Origin: Liolophura sinensis
Lineage: Eukaryota; Mollusca; Polyplacophora; Chitonida; Chitonidae
Assembly: GCF_032854445.1 (NCBI RefSeq)
Contig: NW_027017979.1
Coordinates: 108,896 to 172,895, forward strand
Direction: 5' to 3'
DNA length: 64,000 bases
The stretch's first letter is position 1. Each line of letters begins with the position of its first letter. The notes under the pieces are model-generated. The model was not told the DNA's origin. It ran no database searches and saw only the letters and a list, made by a program, of their open reading frames with translations. The translations under genes and the position numbers were made by a program. This document shows, in pieces, positions 37,001-48,334 of this stretch.

Positions 37001-39538
37001 GGATGCGCAATTGGGCCAGGCATCTCCAGCTGTTGAAAAATTGCAAATTTCCTTGGTTTCCATGGAGTAAGAGCCGTTGCTGGGCACGTGATCTTGACAT
37101 CATTGATTATTCATTTGTGGCTACAGCCAAAAGTTTTGGTTGGAGAGCAACGCGGTTTGCACCATTCGATTTCTCGTCACAAAATACGTCGGATTAGCCT
37201 CTTTCCAGCAGCATTGGAACAGTTTTTCCACTTTTGGATTTTTGCCTGGTCTTTTTGCTAATTGAAATCGGATACATTAACTATGTACAATCGCGACTGG
37301 TCATTACTATATTCAACATTTCATTATAAGTTATGTGCCCTTCGGTAGCCCAGACGACGTCAAATCTTTGGGCCAAGCCCATTTAACTCACCCAGCAAAT
37401 GTCTTACTTCTAAGTCGAAGACAAACTCAATGTCTTTATCTACATGTAGAAAAACCACACCATTTGTATATAAAAAAAACAAAAGGTACTTGATACAATC
37501 CGCTGTAAAAAGTACAATTGAACACTGACCCACATCAATAAGGTGCCAAAGGATGCGCAATTGGGCCAGGCATCTCCAGCTGTTGAAAAATTGCAAATTT
37601 CCTTGGTTTCCATGGAGTAAGAGCCGTTGCTGGGCACGTGATCTTGACATCATTGATTATTCATTTGTGGCTACAGCCAAAAGTATTGGTCGGAGAGCAA
37701 CGCGGTTTGCACCATTCGATTTCTCGTCACAAAATACGTCGGATTAGCCTCTTACCAGCAGCATTGGAACAGTTTTTCTACTTTTGGATTTTTGCCTGGT
37801 CTTTTTGCGAATTGAAATCGGCTACATTAACTATGTACAATCGCGACTGGTCATTACTATATTCAACTTTTCATTGTAAGTTATGTGCCCTTCGGTAGCC
37901 CACACGACGTCAAATCTTTGGGCCAAGCCCATTTAACTCACCCAGCAAATGTCTTACTTCTAAGTCGAAGACAAACTCAATGTCTTTATCTACATGTAGA
38001 AAAACCACACCATTTGTATATAAAAAAAACACAAGGTACTTGATATAATCCGCTGTAAAAAGTACAATTGAACACTGACTCACATCAATAAGGTGCCAAA
38101 GGATGCGCAATTGGGCCAGGCATCTCCAGCTGTTGAAAAATTGCAAATTTCCTTGGTTTCCATGGAGTAAGAGCCGTTGCTGGGCACGTGATCTTGACAT
38201 CATTGATTATTCATTTGTGGCGTACAGCCAAAAGTATTGGTTGGAGAGCAACGCGGTTTGCACCATTCGATTTCTCGTCACAAAATACGTCGGATTAGCC
38301 TCTTACCAGCAGCATTGGAACAGTTTTTTCCACTTTTGGATTTTTGCCTGGTCTTTTTGCTAATTGAAATCGGCTACATTAACTATGTACAATCGCGACT
38401 GGTCATTACTATATTCAACTTTTCATTATAAGTTATGTGCCCTTCGGTAGCCCAGACGACGTCAAATCTTTGGGCCAATCCCATTTAACTCACCCAGCAT
38501 ATGTCTTACTTCTAAGTCGAAGACAAACTCAATGTCTTTATCTACATGTAGAAAACCCACACCATTTGTATATAAAAAAACACAAGGTACTTGATACAGT
38601 CTGCTGTAAAAAGTACAATTGAACACTGACCCACATCAATAAGGTGCCAAAAGATGCGCAATTGGGCCAGGCATCTCCAGCTGTTGAAAAATTGCAAATT
38701 TCTATGGTTTCCATGGATTAAGAGCCGTTGCTGGGCACGTAATCTTGACATCACTGATTATTCATTTGCGGCTACAGCCAAAAGTATTGGTCGGAGAGCA
38801 ACGCGGTTTGCACCATTCGATTTCTCGTCACAAAATACGTCGGATTAGCCTCTTACCAGCAGCATTGGAACAGTTTTTCCACTTTTGGATTTTTGCCTGG
38901 TCTTTTTGCTAATTGAAATCGGCTACATTAACTATGTACAATCGCGACTGGTCATTACTATATTCAACTTTTCATTATAAGTTATGTGCCCTTCGGTAGC
39001 CCAGACGACGTCAAATCTTTGGGCCAAGCCCATTTAACTCACCCAGCATATGTCTTACTTCTAAGTCGAAGACAAACTCAATGTCTTTATCTACATGTAG
39101 AAAAACCACACCATTTGTATATAAAAAAAACACAAAGTACTTGATACAGTCCGCTGTAAAAAGTACAATTGAACACTGACCCACATCAATAAGGTGCCAA
39201 AGGATGCGCAATTGGGCCAGGCATCTCCAGCTGTTGAAAAATTGCAAATTTCCTTGGTTTCCATGGAGTAAGAGCCGTTGCTGGGCACGTGATCTTGACA
39301 TCATTGATTATTCATTTGTGGCTACAGCCAAAAGTATTGGTTGGAGAGCAACGCGGTTTGCACCATTTGATTTCTCGTCACAAAATACGTCGGATTAGCC
39401 TCTTATAAGCAGCTTTGGAACAGTTTTTCTACTTTTGGATTTTTACCTGGTCTTTTTGCTATTTGAAATCGGCTAAATTAACTATGTACAATCGCGACTG
39501 GTCATTACTATATTCAACTTTTCATTATAAGTTATGTG
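34037..39538 (+). repeat. 14-unit HOR, copy 3 (10 units, truncated after k)
   Basis: Units by type are b 34037, c 34588, d 35137, e 35688, f 36239, g 36788, h 37338, i 37888, j 38440 and k 38989. The series follows copy 2 unit for unit, including h, but stops inside k near 39440, where the tail becomes a different type. Unit b lacks the CATGTGATC and CACTTG variants of copies 1 and 2. Private changes include CGCCGTTTG near 34400, ATTTCACTCACCCTGC near 35731 and TTGCGGCTAC near 38767. Confidence 0.93.
38989..39538 (+). repeat. Chimeric unit ending HOR copy 3
   Basis: The start is type k (GCATATG, TTGGTTGG, CAGCTTTGG, TTCTAC), as at 24683 and 31286. From about 39441 it reads TTTTACCTGG, GCTATTTGAAATCGG and CTAAATTAAC, a tail otherwise seen only in the unit at 9282. 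Types k in copies 1 and 2 instead end GCGAATTG and TTTAGCTTTTCATTG. The switch falls between about 39432 and 39445. There is also a private CTTATAAGCAGC near 39401. Confidence 0.82.
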
Positions 39539-41738
39539 CCCTTCGGTAGCCCAGACGACGTCAAATCTTTGGGCCAAGCCCATTTAACTCACCCAGCAAA
39601 TGTCTTACTTCTAAGTCGAAGACAAACTCAATGTCTTTATCTACATGTAGAAAACCCACACCATTTGTATATAAAAAAAACAAAAGGTACTTGATACAAT
39701 CCGCTGTAAAAAGTACAATTGAACACTGACCCACATCAATAAGGTGCCAAAAGATGCGCAATTGGGCCAGGCATCTCCAGCTGTTGAAAAATTGCAAATT
39801 TCCTTGGTTTCCATGGAGTAAGAGCCGTTGCTGGGCACGTGATCTTGACATCATTTATTATTCACTTGTGGCTACAGCCAAAAGTATTGGTCGGAGAGCA
39901 ACGCGGTTTGCACCATTCGATTTTTCGTCACAAAATACGTCGGATTAGCCTCTTACCAGCAGCATTGGAACAGTTTTTCCACTTTTGGATATTTGCCTGG
40001 TCTTTTTGCTAATTGAAATCGGCTACATTAACTATGTACAATCGCGACTGGTCATTACTATATTCAATTTTTCATTATAAGTTATGTGCCCTTCGGTAGC
40101 CCAGACGACGTCAAATCTTTGGGCCAAGCCCATTTAACTCACCCAGCAAATGTCTTACTCCTAAGTCGAAGACAAACTCAATGTCTTTATCTACATGTAG
40201 AAAAACCACACCATTTGTATATAAATAAACACAAGGTGCTTGATACAGTCCGCTGTAAAAAGTACAATTGAACACTGACCCACATCAATAAGGTGCCAAA
40301 AGATGCGCAATTGGGCCAGGCATCTCCAGCTGTTGAAAAATTGCAAATTTCTAAGTTTTCCATGGATTAAGAGCCGTTGCTGGGCACGTGATCTTGACAC
40401 CATTGATTATTCATTTGTGGCTACAGCCAAAAGTATTGGTCGGAGAGCAACGCGGTTTGCACCATTCGATTTCTCGTCACAAAATACGTCGGATTAGCCT
40501 CTTTCCAGCAGCATTGGAACAGTTTTTCCACTTTTGGATTTTTGCCTGGTCTTTTTGCTAATTGAAATCGGCTACATTAACTATGTACAATCGCGACTGG
40601 TCATTACTATATTCAACATTTCATTATAAGTTATGTGCCCTTCGGTAGCCCAGACGACGTCAAATCTTTGGGCCAAGCCCATTTAACTCACCCAGCAAAT
40701 GTCTTACTTCTAAGTCGAAGAAAAACTCAATGTCCTTTATCTACATGTAGAAAAACCACACCATTTGTATATAAAAAAAACAAAAGGTACTTGATACAAT
40801 CCGCTGTAAAAAGTACAATTGAACACTGACCCACATCAATAAGGTGCCAAAGGATGCGCAATTGGGCCAGGCATCTCCAGCTGTTGAAAAATTGCAAATT
40901 TCCTTGGTTTCCATGGAGTAAGAGCCGTTGCTGGGCACGTGATCTTGACATCATTGATTATTCATTTGTGGCTACAGCCAAAAGTATTGGTCGGAGAGCA
41001 ACGCGGTTTGCACCATTCGAATTCTCGTCACAAAATACGTCGGATTAGCCTCTTACCAGCAGCATTGGAACAGTTTTTTACCACTATTGGATTTTTGCCT
41101 GGTCTTTTTGCTAATTGAAATCGGCTACATTAACTATGTACAATCGCGAATGGTCATTACTATATTCAACTTTTCATTATAAGTTATGTGCCCTTCGGTA
41201 GCCCAGACGACGTCAAATCTTTGGGCCAAGCCCATTTAACTCACCCAGCAAATGTCTTACTTCTAAGTCGAAGACAATCTCAATGTCTTTATCTACATGT
41301 AGAAAAACCACACATTTGTTTATAAAAAAACGCAAGGTACTTGATACAGTCCGCTGTAAAAAGTACAATTGAACACTGACCCACATCAATAAGGTGCCAA
41401 AAGATGCGCAATTGGGCCAGGCATCTTCAGCTGTTGAAAAATTGCAAATTTCCTTGGTTTCCAAGGAGTAAGAGCCGTTGCTGGGCACGTGATCTTGACA
41501 TCATTAATTATTCATTTGTGGCTACAGCCAAAAGTATTGGTCGGAAAGCAACGCGGTTTGCACCATTCGATTTCTCGTCACAAAATACGTCGGATTAGCC
41601 TCTTACCAGCGGCATTGGAACAGTTTTTCCACTTTTGGATTTTTGCCTGGTCTTTTTGCTAATTGAAATCGGCTACATTAACTATGTACAATCGCGACTG
41701 GTCATTACTATATTCAACTTTTCATTATAAGTTATGTG
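39539..41738 (+). repeat. Four-unit block whose last three units recur 13 units downstream
   Basis: Units start at 39539, 40089, 40638 and 41191. Three match 47235, 47784 and 48335 at spacings of 7144-7146 bp. Diagnostics: CTTGACACCATTG with CTCTTTCCAGC; GAAGAAAAACTC with CGAATTCTCG, CCACTATTGG and CGCGAATGG; and CCAAGGAG with AGCGGCATTGG. The 39539 unit has TTTATTATTCACTTG and TTTTTCGTC, a linked variant pair common in the right half. The 40638 unit is 553 bp because of extra T and C bases. Confidence 0.87.
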
Positions 41739-44484
41739 CCCTTCGGTAGCCCAGACGACGTCCAAATCTTTGGGCCAAGCCCATTTAACTCACCCAGCAA
41801 ATGTCTTACTTCTAAGTCGAAGACAATCTCAATGTCTTTATCTACATGTAGAAAAACCACACCATTTGTTTATAAAAAAACGCAAGGTACTTGATACAGT
41901 CCGCTGTAAAAAGTACAATTGAACACTGACCCACATCAATAAGGTGCCAAAAGATGCGCAGTTGGGCCAGGCATCTTCAGCTGTTGAAAAATTGCAAATT
42001 TCTATGGTTTCCATGGAGTAAGAGCCGTTGCTGGGCACGTGATCTTGACATCATTAATAATTTATTTGTGGCTACAGCCAAAAGTATTGGTCGGAAAGCA
42101 ACGCGGTTTGCACCATTCGATTTCTCGTCACAAAATACGTCGGATTAGCCTCTTACCAGCGGCATTGGAACAGTTTTTCCACTTTTGGATTTTTGCCTGG
42201 TCTTTTTGCTAATTGAAATCGGCTACATTAACTATGTACAATCGCGACTGGTCATTACTATATTCAACTTTTCATTATAAGTTATGTGCCCTTCGGTAGC
42301 CCAGACGACGTCAAATCTTTGGGCCAAGCCCATTTAACTCACCCAGCAAATGTCTTACTTCTAAGTCGAAGACAAACTCAATGTCTTTATCTACATGTAG
42401 AAAAACCACACCATTTGTATATAAAAAAACACAAGGTACTTGATACAGTCCGCTGTAAAAAGTACAATTGAACACTGACCCACATCAATAAGGTGCCAAA
42501 AGATGCGCAATTGGGCCAGGTATCTCCAGCTGTTGAAAAATTGCAAATTTCTATGGTTTCCATGGATTAAGAGCCGTTGCTGGGCACGTGATCTTGACAT
42601 CATTGATTATTCATTTGTGGCTACAGCCAAAAGTATTGGTCGGAGAGCAACGCGGTTTGCACCATTCGATTTCTCGTCACAAAATACGTCGGATTAGACT
42701 CTTACCAGCAGCATTGGAACAGTTTTTCTACTTTTGGATTTTTGCCTGGTCTTTTTGCGAATTGAAATCGGCTACATTAACTATGTACAATCGCGACTGG
42801 TCATTACTATATTCAACTTTTCATTATAAGTTATGTGCCCTTCGGTAGCCCAGACGACGTCAAATCTTTGGGCCAAGCCCATTTAACTCACCCAGCAAAT
42901 GTCTTACTTCTAAGTCGAAGACAAACTCAATGTCTTTATCTACATGTAGAAAAACCACACCATTTGTATATAAAAAAACACAAGGTACTTGATACAGTCC
43001 GCTGTAAAAAGTACAATTGAACACTGACCCACATCAATAAGGTGCCAAAAGATGCGCAATTGGGCCAGGTATCTCCAGCTGTTGAAAAATTGCAAATTTC
43101 TATGGTTTCCATGGATTAAGAGCCGTTGCTGGGCACGTGATCTTGACATCATTGATTATTCATTTGTGGCTACAGCCAAAAGTATTGGTCGGAGAGCAAC
43201 GCGGTTTGCACCATTCGATTTCTCGTCACAAAATACGTCGGATTAGACTCTTACCAGCAGCATTGGAACAGTTTTTCTACTTTTGGATTTTTGCCTGGTC
43301 TTTTTGCGAATTGAAATCGGCTACATTAACTATGTACAATCGCGACTGGTCATTACTATATTCAACTTTTCATTATAAGTTATGTGCCCTTCGGTAGCCC
43401 ACACGACGTCAAATCTTTGGGCCAAGCCCATTTAACTCACCCAGCAAATGTCTTACTTCTAAGTCGAAGACAATCTCAATGTCTTTATCTACATGTAGAA
43501 AAACCACACCATTTGTTTATAAAAAAACGCAAGGTACTTGATACAATCCGCTGTAAAAAGTACAATTGAACACTGACCCACATCAATAAGGTGCCAAAAG
43601 ATGCGCAGTTGGGCCAGGCATCTTCAGCTGTTGAAAAATTGCAAATTTCTATGGTTTCCATGGAGTAAGAGCCGTTGCTGGGCACGTGATCTTGACATCA
43701 TTAATAATTTATTTGTGGCTACAGCCAAAAGTATTGGTCGGAAAGCAACGCGGTTTGCACCATTCGATTTCTCGTCACAAAATACGTCGGATTAGCCTCT
43801 TACCAGCGGCATTGGAACAGTTTTTCCACTTTTGGATTTTTGCCTGGTCTTTTTGCTAATTGAAATCGGCTACATTAACTATGTACAATCGCGACTGGTC
43901 ATTACTATATTCAACTTTTCATTATAAGTTATGTGCCCTTCGGTAGCCCAGACGACGTCAAATCTTTGGGCCAAGCCCATTTAACTCACCCAGCAAATGT
44001 CTTACTTCTAAGTCGAAGACAAACTCAATGTCTTTATCTACATGTAGAAAAACCACACCATTTGTATATAAAAAAACACAAGGTACTTGATACAGTCCGC
44101 TGTAAAAAGTACAATTGAACACTGACCCACATCAATAAGGTGCCAAAAGATGCGCAATTGGGCCAGGTATCTCCAGCTGTTGAAAAATTGCAAATTTCTA
44201 TGGTTTCCATGGATTAAGAGCCGTTGCTGGGCACGTAATCTTGACATCATTGATTATTCATTTGTGGCTACAGCCAAAAGTATTGGTCGGAGAGCAACGC
44301 GGTTTGCACCATTCGATTTCTCGTCACAAAATACGTCGGATTAGACTCTTACCAGCAGCATTGGAACAGTTTTTCTACTTTTGGATTTTTGCCTGGTCTT
44401 TTTGCGAATTGAAATCGGCTACATTAACTATGTACAATCGCGACTGGTCATTACTATATTCAACTTTTCATTATAAGTTATGTG
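41739..44484 (+). repeat. Five units with a 1-unit and a 3-unit duplication
   Basis: Units start at 41739, 42289, 42838, 43387 and 43936. The 42289 and 42838 units are both 549 bp, and I saw no difference between them. Types 41739 (GCAGTTGGG, AATAATTTATTTG, CGGAAAGC) and 42289 (CAGGTATC, GATTAGACTC) recur as 43387 and 43936, 1647-1648 bp away. The latter adds CACGTAATC. The 43387 unit begins GCCCACACG instead of GCCCAGACG. Confidence 0.88.
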
Positions 44485-46684
44485 CCCTTCGGTAGCCCAC
44501 ACGACGTCAAATCTTTGGGCCAAGCCCATTTAACTCACCCAGCAAATGTCTTACTTCTAAGTCGAAGACAAACTCAATGTCTTTATCTACATGTAGAAAA
44601 ACCACACCATTTGTATATTAAAAAAAACACAAGGTACTTGATACAATCCGCTGTAAAAAGTACAATTGAACACTGACCCACATCAATAAGGTGCCAAAAG
44701 ATGCGCAATTGGGCCAGGCATCTCCAGCTGTTGAAAAATTGCAAATTTCTATGGTTTCCATGGATTAAGAGCCGTTGCTGGGCACGTGATCTTGACATCA
44801 CTGATTATTCATTTGTGGCTACAGCCAAAAGTATTGGTCGGAGAGCAACGCGGTTTGCACCATTCGATTTCTCGTCACAAAATACGTCGGATTAGCCTCT
44901 TACCAGCAGCAATGGAACAGTTTTTCCACTTTTGGATTTTTGCCTGGTCTTTTGCTAATTGAAATCGGCTACATTAACTATGTACAATCGCGACTGGTCA
45001 TTACTATATTCAACATTTCATTATAAGTTATGTGCCCTTCGGTAGCCCAGACGACGTCAAATCTTTGGGCCAAGCCCATTTAACTCACCCAGCAAATGTC
45101 TTACTTCTAAGTCGAAGACAAAGTCAATGTCTTTATCTACATGTAGAAAAACCACACCATTTGTATATAAAAAAAACAAAAGGTACTTGATACAATCCGC
45201 TGTAAAAAGTACAATTGAACACTGACCCACATCAATAAGGTGCCAAAGAATGCGCAATTGGGCCAGGCATCTCCAGCTGTTGAAAAATTGCAAATTTCTA
45301 TGGTTTCCATGGATTAAGAGCCGTTGCTGGGCACGTAATCTTGACATCATTGATTATTCATTTGTGGCTACAGCCAAAAGTATTGGTCGGAGAGCAACGC
45401 GGTTTGCACCATTCGATTTCTCGTCACAAAATACGTCGGATTAGACTCTTACCAGCAGCATTGGAACAGTTTTTCTACTTTTGGATTTTTGCCTGGTCTT
45501 TTTGCGAATTGAAATCGGCTACATTAACTATGTACAATCGCGACTGGTCATTACTATATTCAACTTTTCATTATAAGTTATGTGCCCTTCGGTAGCCCAC
45601 ACGACGTCAAATCTTTGGGCCAAGCCCATTTAACTCACCCAGCAAATGTCTTACTTCTAAGTCGAAGACAAACTCAATGTCTTTATCTACATGTAGAAAA
45701 ACCACACCATTTGTATATTAAAAAAACACAAGGTACTTGATACAATCCGCTGTAAAAAGTACAATTGAACACTGACCCACATCAATAAGGTGCCAAAAGA
45801 TGCGCAATTGGGCCAGGCATCTCCAGCTGTTGAAAAATTGCAAATTTCTATGGTTTCCATGGATTAAGAGCCGTTGCTGGGCACGTGATCTTGACATCAC
45901 TGATTATTCATTTGTGGCTACAGCCAAAAGTATTGGTCGGAGAGCAACGCGGTTTGCACCATTCGATTTCTCGTCACAAAATACGTCGGATTAGCCTCTT
46001 ACCAGCAGCAATGGAACAGTTTTTCCACTTTTGGATTTTTGCCTGGTCTTTTTGCTAATTGAAATCGGCTACATTAACTATGTACAATCGCGACTGGTCA
46101 TTACTATATTCAACATTTCATTATAAGTTATGTGCCCTTCGGTAGCCCAGACGACGTCAAATCTTTGGGCCAAGCCCATTTAACTCACCCAGCAAATGTC
46201 TTACTTCTAAGTCGAAGACAAAGTCAATGTCTTTATCTACATGTAGAAAAACCACACCATTTGTATATAAAAAAAACAAAAGGTACTTGATACAATCCGC
46301 TGTAAAAAGTACAATTGAACACTGACCCACATCAATAAGGTGCCAAAGAATGCGCAATTGGGCCAGGCATCTCCAGCTGTTGAAAAATTGCAAATTTCTA
46401 TGGTTTCCATGGAGTAAGAGCCGTTGCTGGGCACGTGATCTTGACATCATTTATTATTCACTTGTGGCTACAGCCAAAAGTATTGGTCGGAGAGCAACGC
46501 GGTTTGCACCATTCGATTTTTCGTCACAAAATACGTCGGATTAGCCTCTTACCAGCAGCATTGGAACAGTTTTTCCACTTTTGGATTTTTGCCTGGTCTT
46601 TTTGCTAATTGAAATCGGCTACATTAACTATGTACAATCGCGACTGGTCATTACTATATTCAACATTTCATTATAAGTTATGTG
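44485..46684 (+). repeat. Two-unit (1.1 kb) tandem duplication
   Basis: Units start at 44485, 45035, 45585 and 46135. The 44485 and 45585 units share GCCCACACG, TATATTAAAA, CACTGATTATT, AGCAATGG and CAACATTTC. The 45035 and 46135 units share AAAGTCAATG and AAAGAATGCG in their 5' halves. The duplicated segment is out of phase with the octamer: it runs from the 3' half of the 43936 unit to the 5' half of 45035. The 45035 unit is therefore a chimera at the duplication join. Confidence 0.86.
45035..45584 (+). repeat. Chimeric unit at the 1.1-kb duplication join
   Basis: The 5' half has AAAGTCAATG, AACAAAAGG and AAAGAATGCG, like 46135 and 49433. The 3' half has CACGTAATC, GATTAGACTC and GCGAATTG, like the unit at 43936. 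The switch lies between CAGGCATC (about 45265) and CCATGGATT (about 45313), because the 43936 unit reads CAGGTATC at the first site. The next unit starts GCCCACACG, as after 43936. Confidence 0.8.
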
Positions 46685-48334
46685 CCCTTCGGTAGCCCAG
46701 ACGACGTCAAATCTTTAGGCCAAGCCCATTTAACTCACCCAGCAAATGTCTTACTTCTAAGTCGAAGACAAACTCAATGTCTTTATCTACATGTAGAAAA
46801 ACCACACCATTTGTATATAAAAAAAACAAAAGGTACTTGATACAATCCGCTGTAAAAAGTACAATTAAACACTGACCCACATCAATAAGGTGCCAAAGGA
46901 TGCGCAATTGGGCCAGGCATCTCCAGCTGTTGAAAAATTGCAAATTTCCTTGGTTTCCATGGAGTAAGAGCCGTTGCTGGGCACGTGATCTTGACATCAT
47001 TTATTATTCACTTGTGGCTACAGCCAAAAGTATTGGTCGGAGAGCAACGCGGTTTGCACCATTCGATTTTTCGTCACAAAATACGTCGGATTAGCCTCTT
47101 ACCAGCAGCATTGGAACAGTTTTTCCACTTTTGGATTTTTGCCTGGTCTTTTTGCTAATTGAAATCGGCTACATTAACTATGTACAATCGCGACTGGTCA
47201 TTACTATATTCAACTTTTCATTATAAGTTATGTGCCCTTCGGTAGCCCAGACGACGTCAAATCTTTGGGCCAAGCCCACTTAACTCACCCAGCAAATGTC
47301 TTACTCCTAAGTCGAAGACAAACTCAATGTCTTTATCTACATGTAGAAAAACCACACCATTTGTATATAAAAAAACACAAGGTACTTGATACAGTCCGCT
47401 GTAAAAAGTACAATTGAACACTGACCCACATCAATAAGGTGCCAAAAGATGCGCAATTGGGCCAGGCATCTCCAGCTGTTGAAAAATTGCAAATTTCTAT
47501 GGTTTCCATGGATTAAGAGCCGTTGCTGGGCACGTGATCTTGACACCATTGATTATTCATTTGTGGCTACAGCCAAAAGTATTGGTCGGAGAGCAACGCG
47601 GTTTGCACCATTCGATTTCTCGTCACAAAATACGTCGGATTAGCCTCTTTCCAGCAGCATTGGAACAGTTTTTCCACTTTTGGATTTTTGCCTGGTCTTT
47701 TTGCTAATTGAAATCGGCTACATTAACTATGTACAATCGCGACTGGTCATTACTATATTCAACTTTTCATTATAAGTTATGTGCCCTTCGGTAGCCCAGA
47801 CGACGTCAAATCTTTGGGCCAAGCCCATTTAACTCACCCAGCAAATGTCTTACTTCTAAGTCGAAGAAAAACTCAATGTCTTTATCTACATGTAGAAAAA
47901 CCACACCATTTGTATATAAAAAAAACAAAAGGTACTTGATACAATCCGCTGTAAAAAGTACAATTGAACACTGACCCACATCAATAAGGTGCCAAAGGAT
48001 GCGCAATTGGGCCAGGCATCTCCAGCTGTTGAAAAATTGCAAATTTCCTTGGTTTCCATGGAGTAAGAGCCGTTGCTGGGCACGTGATCTTGACATCATT
48101 GATTATTCATTTGTGGCTACAGCCAAAAGTATTGGTCGGAGAGCAACGCGGTTTGCACCATTCGAATTCTCGTCACAAAATACGTCGGATTAGCCTCTTA
48201 CCAGCAGCATTGGAACAGTTTTTACCACTATTGGATTTTTGCCTGGTCTTTTTGCTAATTGAAATCGGCTACATTAACTATGTACAATCGCGAATGGTCA
48301 TTACTATATTCAACTTTTCATTATAAGTTATGTG
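46685..48334 (+). repeat. Three units before the five-unit HOR
   Basis: Units start at 46685, 47235 and 47784. The first has CTTTAGGCC, a private CAATTAAAC and the TTTATTATTCACTTG/TTTTTCGTC pair. The other two are the downstream copies of 40089 and 40638. Compared with those, 47235 has the normal TATATAAAA, where 40089 has TATATAAATAAAC. Confidence 0.85.
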
